Below are positions 32,412 to 38,853 of a DNA stretch of 41,502 nt, one piece after another. Origin of the DNA: M55B157 sp040265115. GTDB taxonomy: Bacteria; Actinomycetota; Actinomycetes; S36-B12. The stretch is taken from positions 1 through 41,502 of the forward strand of contig JBDQGZ010000001.1 of assembly GCA_040265115.1 (NCBI GenBank), given 5' to 3'. The position numbers and the translations under genes are program-made. Numbering within the stretch: position 1 is the first letter of the stretch; every line of letters starts with the position of its first letter. The notes under the pieces were generated by a model, which was not told the origin of the DNA, searched no databases, and saw nothing but the letters and a program-made list of their open reading frames with translations.

Positions 32412-32972
32412 CTAGTTCACACGGCCGAGATAGGACCCATCCCGGGTGTCCACCTTGACCCTCGTGTCCGGCTCGATGAACAGGGGCACGGCGATCTCCG
32501 CGCCTGTCTCCAGGGTGGCCGGCTTGGTTCCCCCGGTCGATCGGTCCCCCTGCAGTCCTGGCTCGGTGTAGGTGATGAGAAGTTCCACCGAGGGCGGCAA
32601 CTCGATGTAGAGCGGTACTCCATCATGGGTTGCGACCGTCGCCGAGTTGTTCTCCAGCAGGTAACGGGAGGCCTCTCCCACGACGGCGGATGGCACCGGC
32701 ACCTGGTCGTAGGTCTGACCGTCCATGAAGATGAAGTCGTCACCATCCCGGTAAAGGAACTGCATGTCGCGGCGATCGACGTTTGCGGTCTCGACCTTCA
32801 CGCCCGCGTTGAACGTCTTATCGACGACTTTGCCCGACAGCACGTTCTTAAGTTTCGTGCGGACGAAGGCCCCACCCTTACCCGGCTTGACGTGCTGGAA
32901 TTCCACGACGCTCCACAACTGGCCGTCGAGGTTGAGCACGATTCCGTTCTTGAGGTCGTTCGTCGTCGCCAT
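32412..32972 (-). CDS. efp: Translation elongation factor P
   Basis: A 186-residue, tRNA-shaped three-domain protein that relieves ribosome stalling at proline runs. The domain I loop reads KPGKGGAF with Lys32 at the tip. In many actinobacteria the loop reads PGKGP and the lysine works unmodified; here the position after KG is Gly34 instead of Pro. Domains II and III are regular (LITYTEPGLQGDRSTGG, VDTRDGSYLGRV). No modification enzymes (EpmA, EarP, YmfI) are in the window. ATG 32972 has GGAGG 7 bases upstream and a -10 box at 33017-33012. Confidence 0.97.
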   Translation of the reverse strand: MATTNDLKNGIVLNLDGQLWSVVEFQHVKPGKGGAFVRTKLKNVLSGKVVDKTFNAGVKVETANVDRRDMQFLYRDGDDFIFMDGQTYDQVPVPSAVVGEASRYLLENNSATVATHDGVPLYIELPPSVELLITYTEPGLQGDRSTGGTKPATLETGAEIAVPLFIEPDTRVKVDTRDGSYLGRVN

Positions 32973-33011
32973 TGCCAGGCCTCCATCGGGTCGCCGCAGT
33001 TGAGCCAGCCG

Positions 33012-33017
33012 AGCATA
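33012..33017 (-). promoter_or_regulatory. -10 box of efp-nusB
   Basis: TATGCT on the minus strand in the 87-base aroQ-efp gap, the same hexamer as at livH. It predicts a leader of about 33 bases carrying the GGAGG ribosome site. Confidence 0.5.
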
Positions 33018-33059
33018 CCCGTGCGGCCGGTCCCCCCCTGGGCTCGACCCAATTGAGTA

Positions 33060-33509
33060 TCAGTCTGTCGCGCCGCGGCCGAGAACAGCCGCCAATCCTT
33101 CGAGGGCGATCGCGTAGGAATCCATCCCGAAGCCAGCGATCGTGCCCGTGACGACGCCGGACACCACACTGTGGTGACGAAACTCCTCGCGGGCCGCTGG
33201 ATTCGACAGATGGACCTCGATCACCGGGCGTGCACATTGGGCCAGGGCATCACGCAGTGCATAGGAGTAGTGGGTGAATGCCGCCGGGTTGATGACGATT
33301 GGCTGATCTGCATCGATGGCCTCGTGGATCCAGCGAATCAACTCCGCCTCGTCATCAGATTGACGAACATCCACCTGCATGCCCAGCCGGCGCGCGTTGT
33401 CCTGACACAAGGTCACCAGATCCTCGTAGCTGGCCGTCCCGTAGATCTCGGGCTCACGACTCCCCAGGCGAGCGAGATTCGGCCCGTTCAGCACCATGAC
33501 CGAGGTCAT
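33060..33509 (-). CDS. aroQ: 3-dehydroquinate dehydratase, type II
   Basis: Third step of the shikimate pathway, dehydration of 3-dehydroquinate. The small dodecameric type II enzyme is shown by 149 residues and the motifs LNGPNLARLGSREPEIYG (catalytic Tyr at the end), INPAAFTHYSYALRDAL, EVHLSNPAAREEFRHHS (catalytic His) and GTIAGFGMDSY. The start ATG 33509 overlaps the aroB stop by 4 bases (ATGA), so translation is coupled. It is the last gene of the aro operon. Confidence 0.97.
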   Translation of the reverse strand: MTSVMVLNGPNLARLGSREPEIYGTASYEDLVTLCQDNARRLGMQVDVRQSDDEAELIRWIHEAIDADQPIVINPAAFTHYSYALRDALAQCARPVIEVHLSNPAAREEFRHHSVVSGVVTGTIAGFGMDSYAIALEGLAAVLGRGATD

Positions 33510-34594
33510 CGGGACACCTCCGAGTACGCCGCCGCGAGCAGGGCAGGATCAGGACCCTCCAAAAGCACGGGTCGCGCCAGATCGTCCAGGATCACGAAGC
33601 GAAGCATGTCACCCCGCGACTTCTTGTCCAACCTCATCGCCGACAACAGCGCGTCCCACCGGCCAGCGGGATAGGTCGTGGGCAGGCCGAGTTCGGTGAG
33701 GACTCGTCGATGGCGATCGACCACATCATCACCGAGACGCCCGGCAAGGCGTGCCAATTCCGCGACGAACATCATGCCGACACTGATCGCCGCCCCATGG
33801 CGCCACGTGAACGACTCCACCTTCTCGATGGCATGACCGAAGGTGTGACCGTAGTTCAGCACCTCTCGCCCGAGGACTGTTCCGATGCGCTCATGCAGAT
33901 CGCCTGCGACGACCTCCGCCTTGACCCGGATGGCGCGTTCTATCAACTCCCGCAGCTGCGGCGAGTCGGGTTCGGTGCACGCTCGGGGATCGGACTCGAT
34001 GATGTCAAGAATCTCAGGGTCGGCGATGAAGCCGCACTTAACGACCTCGGCGAGTCCCGCCACAAGGTCGTTCGTCGGGAGGGTCTCCAAGGCGGTCAGA
34101 TCACAGAGCACCCCGGCCGGTTCGTGGATGCATCCCACCAGGTTCTTCCCCTGGGGCACGTTGATGCCGGTCTTGCCCCCGACCGCAGCATCGACCATGG
34201 CGAGGAGCGTCGTGGGGACCTGGACGATGCGGACTCCTCGCAGCCACGTCGCCGCGATGAACCCCGCGAGGTCGGTCGTGGCGCCTCCACCCACCCCGAG
34301 GAGCGCATCCGTTCGGGTGAAACCAGCCTCCGCCAGGGCGGTCCACGCGAAGGCGGCCACCTCCGGGGTCTTCTGGTCCTCGCCGTCGGGAACCTCGAGC
34401 ACGACCGGCGTATACCCCTGGGCTTCGAGGTCATCTCGGATCGCATCGCCCGTGCGGGTCAATGACGCCGGGACCACGATCCCCACCCGCACTGCCGCCG
34501 TGCCGATCAGTGCAGGCAACTCGCCGAGAACACCGCGACCGATCACCACCTCGTAGGGGTGAGCCGTTGCCACCGGGATCCTGGTCACACTCAT
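33506..34594 (-). CDS. aroB: 3-dehydroquinate synthase
   Basis: Second step of the shikimate pathway: NAD- and metal-dependent cyclisation of DAHP to 3-dehydroquinate. The 362 residues show GVGGGATTDLAGFIAATW (NAD loop), VDAAVGGKTGIN, GLAEVVKCGFI (metal-binding Glu) and NYGHTFGHAIE (metal-binding His residues). All catalytic segments are present. The start ATG 34594 overlaps the aroK stop by 4 bases and the stop overlaps the aroQ start by 4 bases, so aroK-aroB-aroQ are translated in a coupled chain. Confidence 0.98.
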   Translation of the reverse strand: MSVTRIPVATAHPYEVVIGRGVLGELPALIGTAAVRVGIVVPASLTRTGDAIRDDLEAQGYTPVVLEVPDGEDQKTPEVAAFAWTALAEAGFTRTDALLGVGGGATTDLAGFIAATWLRGVRIVQVPTTLLAMVDAAVGGKTGINVPQGKNLVGCIHEPAGVLCDLTALETLPTNDLVAGLAEVVKCGFIADPEILDIIESDPRACTEPDSPQLRELIERAIRVKAEVVAGDLHERIGTVLGREVLNYGHTFGHAIEKVESFTWRHGAAISVGMMFVAELARLAGRLGDDVVDRHRRVLTELGLPTTYPAGRWDALLSAMRLDKKSRGDMLRFVILDDLARPVLLEGPDPALLAAAYSEVSR

Positions 34595-35133
34595 GACGCG
34601 AGCACCTTCCCGCTGACTTCCTCGACGATGTCCTTCACGGTGCGGTCGTCAGTGTCGACGGTGACCTCCGCGAGATCGGCGTACCATGGCGTACGTTCCT
34701 GCAGCAGCGTCACCAGTCGACCCCGCACATTGCCCATGAGCAGCGGGCGCGCTCCGGACAAGCCGACACGCGAGGCCGCCTGTCCCGGCGACACCTTCAG
34801 CCAGACCACGCGATGATCGCGCAGTGCTCGTCGATTCTCCTCGGAGACGATTGCTCCCCCGCCCAAGGACACCACCGCCCCCGACCGGGTCAGCGCCTCT
34901 CGAAGTGCGTCCGCTTCGAGGGTGCGGAAATGGGGTTCCCCATCCTCGATGAAGATGTCCGAGACCGGCTTGCCCGCCCGCTCAACGATCAAGGCGTCCG
35001 TGTCGATGAATTCGGCATCTAGGCGACGTGCGAGAAGCCGACCGACGCTGGATTTGCCTGCTCCTGGTGCACCAATGAGAACGGCAATCGGACGATCCTC
35101 GCTGTTCGACTTATTCGCCTGCGGGATTGTCAT
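34591..35133 (-). CDS. aroK: Shikimate kinase
   Basis: Phosphorylates shikimate at the 3-hydroxyl with ATP. A P-loop NMP-kinase fold of 180 residues: Walker A GAPGAGKSS at 21-29, shikimate-binding DTDALI, FRTLEADAL and SLGGGAIV, and the lid arginine in ARPLLMGN. The 14-residue polar N-terminus before the first strand is slightly longer than usual. ATG 35133 overlaps the aroC stop by 4 bases. Confidence 0.97.
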   Translation of the reverse strand: MTIPQANKSNSEDRPIAVLIGAPGAGKSSVGRLLARRLDAEFIDTDALIVERAGKPVSDIFIEDGEPHFRTLEADALREALTRSGAVVSLGGGAIVSEENRRALRDHRVVWLKVSPGQAASRVGLSGARPLLMGNVRGRLVTLLQERTPWYADLAEVTVDTDDRTVKDIVEEVSGKVLAS

Positions 35134-36305
35134 CGAATGGCCAGGTGCGCGAGATAGGACTCCAGATTCCGCCGGGTTTCGCTCACGTGGTCACCACCGA
35201 ACTTCTCGACTACAGCGTCGGCGAGGGTCAGGGCCACCATCGCCTCGGCGACGACTCCTGAAGCGGGGACGGCGCACACATCCGAGCGCTGGTTGATCGC
35301 CTTCGCTGCCTCCCCGGTAGCGACATCGACGGTGTCGAGGGCGCGAGGAATAGTAGAGATCGGCTTCATCGCGGCACGGACTCGGAGGACCTCACCCGTC
35401 GTCATCCCGCCCTCGCTACCCCCCGAATGGCCGGATGTCCGTCGCAGGCCTGCGTCAGCGGTGACGATCTCATCCTGCGCAGCGGACCCGCGGATCTCGG
35501 CGAGCCCGAATCCATCACCGAACTCCACGCCCTTCATCGCCTGGATTCCCATGAGCGCAGCCGCGATGCGCGCATCGATGCGACGGTCCCAGTGCACGTG
35601 GCTTCCAAGGCCCGGCGGCAGTCCGTGGACGACGACTTCGATCACCCCGCCGAGCGTGTCGCCGTCACGATGGGCTGCACTGATCTCCTCCTGCATCGCC
35701 TGGGAGCCGTTCTCGTCAGCGCACCGCACCGGATCCTCGTCGATGGCGTGAGCGCGATCGGCCGCCGGAGGCGGGATCTCGATCGAGGCCCCGCCGATGC
35801 GGACGACGTGACTGAGAATCGTGACTCCGGCGCCGTCGTGCAGGAACGCTCGGGCGACGCTTCCCACGGCTACCCGCGCAGCTGTCCCCCTCGCGCTGGC
35901 TCGCGCGCGGAACGGTCGGGCATCAGCGACCCCGTACTTCTGGAGTCCGGCTATGACAGCGTGGCGGGGTCGAGGGCGAGTCAGCGGAGAGTTGCGGGCC
36001 AGACCCTCCAGTTCCTCCGCGTCCACCGGATCAGCGGACATGACCTGTTCCCACTTCGGCCATTCGGTGTTGGCGACCTGCAGGGAGATCGGGCTGCCTA
36101 GGGTGAGTCCGTGGCGCACACCGCCGAGGATCGTGACCTCATCGGCTTCGAACTTCATTCGAGCGCCGCGGCCCACTCCAAGACGACGTCGACGCAGCTG
36201 CTCAGCGATCTCTGCGGTCGTCACACCCACGCCGGCAGGCATGCCCTCGAGGATGGCCACGAGCGCCGGACCGTGGGATTCACCGGCGGTCAACCATCGC
36301 AACAT
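35130..36305 (-). CDS. aroC: Chorismate synthase
   Basis: Final step to chorismate; FMN-dependent 1,4-elimination of phosphate from EPSP. The 391 residues begin MLRWLTAGESHGPALVAILE, the family start, and include RPRPRHAVIAG, RASARGTAARVAVGSVAR and HSGGSEGGMTTGE (FMN site). I chose ATG 36305 over ATG 36314 because GAGAGG sits 9 bases upstream and relatives start at MLRWLT. It lies 13 bases after aroE. EPSP synthase (aroA) is not in the window. Confidence 0.97.
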   Translation of the reverse strand: MLRWLTAGESHGPALVAILEGMPAGVGVTTAEIAEQLRRRRLGVGRGARMKFEADEVTILGGVRHGLTLGSPISLQVANTEWPKWEQVMSADPVDAEELEGLARNSPLTRPRPRHAVIAGLQKYGVADARPFRARASARGTAARVAVGSVARAFLHDGAGVTILSHVVRIGGASIEIPPPAADRAHAIDEDPVRCADENGSQAMQEEISAAHRDGDTLGGVIEVVVHGLPPGLGSHVHWDRRIDARIAAALMGIQAMKGVEFGDGFGLAEIRGSAAQDEIVTADAGLRRTSGHSGGSEGGMTTGEVLRVRAAMKPISTIPRALDTVDVATGEAAKAINQRSDVCAVPASGVVAEAMVALTLADAVVEKFGGDHVSETRRNLESYLAHLAIR

Positions 36306-36318
36306 GGCCCGCATCCTC

Positions 36319-37164
36319 TCAGATCGCGCCGTCAGCCCTCGCGGAGAGTGCGGTGAACAGGGCCTCGCGCATGGCCTGTGCCGGGGCATCGCGGCCGGTC
36401 ATGAGGCGCACTTGATCGAGGGCCTGACCGAGCAGCAGATCGGCGCCGGTCGCCACCTGTCCCCCCGCCTCACTCCATCGAGTCGTCAGTGCGGTGGGCC
36501 AGGGGTCGTAGGCCACATCCATGAGCAACTTGGGCATGAGTTCGGACGGCAGATTGATGTCTTCGGCTGCGGAACCCGGGAGCGTGCTGACGACAAGGTC
36601 GGCGTGCCACGCCGAGGACACTTCCTCCCATGAACGAAGCGACACCTGTGCGTGAAGGGCATCGCCCAGCTCCACAAGACCCCTCGCGCGGGATAGTGAG
36701 CGCGCGTAAACGTCGATCACCACCGATGGTCCCTGTCGCTCGATGACCGCGGCCAGCGCGCTACGCGCCGTCGCCCCGGCTCCGATGATGGCCGCGGTCG
36801 TCACCGCGTCGCGATCGACCGCCACGCTGTCCAGCGCCCGGATCATGCCGGGAACATCGGTGTTGTGTCCGATCAGGCCGTCAGAGGACACGATGATCGT
36901 GTTGACCGCTCCCACGAGGCGAGCACGCTCGCTGATCTCATCGACTAACCCGACCGCTTCAGTCTTCAGGGGCATCGTGAGGCTCAGGCCCGCCCAGGAA
37001 TCATCGACGTCGACCAAGAAAGCCCTGAGCCCACCCTCGGGCACGTCATAGGCGTCGTAGTCCCAGTCCAAACCCAGGGCTCGGTACGCCGCACGATGCA
37101 GGACCGGGGAGAGGCTGTGGCCGATGGGTGAGCCGAGCACTCCCGCGCGTCTCGGACCCGTCAC
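36319..37164 (-). CDS. aroE: Shikimate dehydrogenase
   Basis: NADPH-dependent reduction of 3-dehydroshikimate to shikimate; 281 residues. The substrate domain has GSPIGHSLSPVLHRAAY and LSLTMPLKTEAV with the catalytic Lys, and GHNTDVPG with the catalytic Asp. The nucleotide domain has IIGAGATARSALAAV; the usual NADP-binding Arg is probably in YARSLSRA. GTG 37164 overlaps the mltG stop (GTGA), so it is coupled to mltG. Confidence 0.95.
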   Translation of the reverse strand: MTGPRRAGVLGSPIGHSLSPVLHRAAYRALGLDWDYDAYDVPEGGLRAFLVDVDDSWAGLSLTMPLKTEAVGLVDEISERARLVGAVNTIIVSSDGLIGHNTDVPGMIRALDSVAVDRDAVTTAAIIGAGATARSALAAVIERQGPSVVIDVYARSLSRARGLVELGDALHAQVSLRSWEEVSSAWHADLVVSTLPGSAAEDINLPSELMPKLLMDVAYDPWPTALTTRWSEAGGQVATGADLLLGQALDQVRLMTGRDAPAQAMREALFTALSARADGAI

Positions 37165-38276
37165 GGCGTTCCAGGGGCAGGCGTGGACTCCATCATGCGG
37201 GCGTAGTTCTCCTGGAACTCCACCTTGAACTCCAAGAACTCTTCATAGGAATCGGTGAACTTGGTCTGCAGCGTGGCCGGATCGACAGTCACGAAATACA
37301 GCCAGTCCCCCTTCGCGGGGCGCAGCGCTGCTTCGAGTGCGTCCTGGCCCGGGGAGTTGATGGGCGTGGGCGGTAGGCCCGTGTTCAGGTAGGTGTTGTA
37401 CGGAGAATTCACGCCCAGCATGTCCTCGGTGACCAAGAGCGTGGATGTGCCGAGGGCATAGTTCACCGTCGAATCGAACTGCAGCGGCAGTCCCTGCTCG
37501 AGTCTGTTGTAGGCCACGCGCGCCACCTTGCGGAAGTCGTCGGGGGCGGCCTCGGCTTGGACGAGCGACGCGACAATAAGCACCTCGTAGGGGGTGTAGT
37601 CCAACCGCCTGGCTCGCTTTTGCAGATCGACCTCACCTGCGGCGATGTCGAAGCGTCGCACCATGGCGGACAGAACATCCTCGGCCTGCGCTCCCGGGAT
37701 GATGTCGTAGGAGGCGGGGAACAGGAATCCTTCCGGGCGCCCCAACGCCCAGGAGGGCAGATCGAGTCCCTCAGGATCAATCAGCACCTGGCTGAGTTGC
37801 TCTTCGGAGATTCCGCTGTGCTTGGAGGTGAGGCGGACGGTGTCGACGAGCCGCAAGCCTTCCGGGAGGACGAGCGGCGCCGCTCGGGAGGAAGGATCCA
37901 GCATCAAGGTGATCGCATCCAACGGATCCATCCCCGTCAACAGGTTATAGACACCGGGACCGATGGTCGCCGCACGCTCCTCGAGTTCTGCAGCCGCCAG
38001 GAATGCCGATGTCGACGTCACAACCGAGGCGTCGACCAATTTTCTTCCCACCGCAGTCAACGAGTCACCCGCGTCGACCACGACCACCGTCGGCAGTCCG
38101 GGGGTGACCGCCGCGGACTCCTCCGGAAGGACTCCCCGCACAGCCTGGGTCGCCCAAGCGACCCCGACAATCAGACCGACGATGCCGAGGAGCGCAGCCG
38201 CCTTGCCGATGAAACTGCGGTCGTTGCGCGAGGGCGGCAGCGGATCGGTGGTGAGGAAGGGAACGAGCTGGCTCAC
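37161..38276 (-). CDS. mltG: Endolytic murein transglycosylase MltG (YceG)
   Basis: A membrane-anchored lytic transglycosylase that cuts nascent peptidoglycan strands and sets glycan length. One N-terminal helix (AALLGIVGLIVGVAWA) is followed by a LysM-like region and the YceG catalytic domain. The catalytic Glu is in VASLVQAEA, and YNRLEQGLPLQFDSTVNYALG and SPYNTYLNTGLPPTPINSPG are the family signatures. At 371 residues it is full length. GTG 38276 has GAGGAGG 6 bases upstream. It follows ruvX by 48 bases, an arrangement typical of actinobacteria. Confidence 0.96.
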   Translation of the reverse strand: MSQLVPFLTTDPLPPSRNDRSFIGKAAALLGIVGLIVGVAWATQAVRGVLPEESAAVTPGLPTVVVVDAGDSLTAVGRKLVDASVVTSTSAFLAAAELEERAATIGPGVYNLLTGMDPLDAITLMLDPSSRAAPLVLPEGLRLVDTVRLTSKHSGISEEQLSQVLIDPEGLDLPSWALGRPEGFLFPASYDIIPGAQAEDVLSAMVRRFDIAAGEVDLQKRARRLDYTPYEVLIVASLVQAEAAPDDFRKVARVAYNRLEQGLPLQFDSTVNYALGTSTLLVTEDMLGVNSPYNTYLNTGLPPTPINSPGQDALEAALRPAKGDWLYFVTVDPATLQTKFTDSYEEFLEFKVEFQENYARMMESTPAPGTP

Positions 38277-38324
38277 ACCGCACCTCCTCGCCCTTCACGC
38301 TCCAACTCCCCGGTGTGGGAAGCG

Positions 38325-38822
38325 CTACCCCTCGAGGTTAACCCGCCTGCCGGCGGGAATCCCGCTGGCACGCTGCGCATCGAGGGCATGATTGAGCAGG
38401 ATCACCGCAGCCGCCTGGTCGATGACGGCCCGTGAGCGACGCGTGTCCCGTCCGGCTCTATGCAGCCCCCGCTGTGCCTCTCGGGTCGTCAGTCGCTCAT
38501 CGAGCAGTCGCACCTCTCGGTCGGTCCGGCCGGCGAGTTCCCGGGCAAAGCCTTGTGCGGCGTCAGCGGCCGGACCCGGTTCTCCCGAGAGAGTCAGAGG
38601 CAGTCCCACGATGATGGCGCGCGCATCGAATTCCTCGGCGAGGTCAAGGATTCGCTGCACCGTGGTTTCGTCACGTGCGAGGGTCGCCTCCGGCAAGGCG
38701 AGCACGCCGTGTAGATCGCTGCGCGCGATACCCACCCGAACTGAGCCGACATCGACAGCGAGAAGCACGCCCATCGGCGATATGCCCGGCGAGGGCGTGG
38801 TGGCCTCGTCATCCGTGGTCAT
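38325..38822 (-). CDS. ruvX: RuvX/YqgF family RNase H-fold nuclease
   Basis: A 165-residue RNase H-like protein, implicated in pre-16S rRNA 5' maturation and proposed as a Holliday junction resolvase. Seen: LAVDVGSVRVGIARSD (first catalytic Asp), ARAIIVGLPLTLSG, VRLLDERLTTREAQ (Glu) and SRAVIDQAAAVILLNHAL (last Asp), so the acidic site is complete. About 17 polar residues precede the fold. ATG 38822 is chosen because AGAGGG lies 5 bases upstream. It sits 31 bases after alaS. Confidence 0.94.
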   Translation of the reverse strand: MTTDDEATTPSPGISPMGVLLAVDVGSVRVGIARSDLHGVLALPEATLARDETTVQRILDLAEEFDARAIIVGLPLTLSGEPGPAADAAQGFARELAGRTDREVRLLDERLTTREAQRGLHRAGRDTRRSRAVIDQAAAVILLNHALDAQRASGIPAGRRVNLEG

Positions 38823-38853
38823 GCCATCCCTCTGCTGACACCACAGCGATCTT

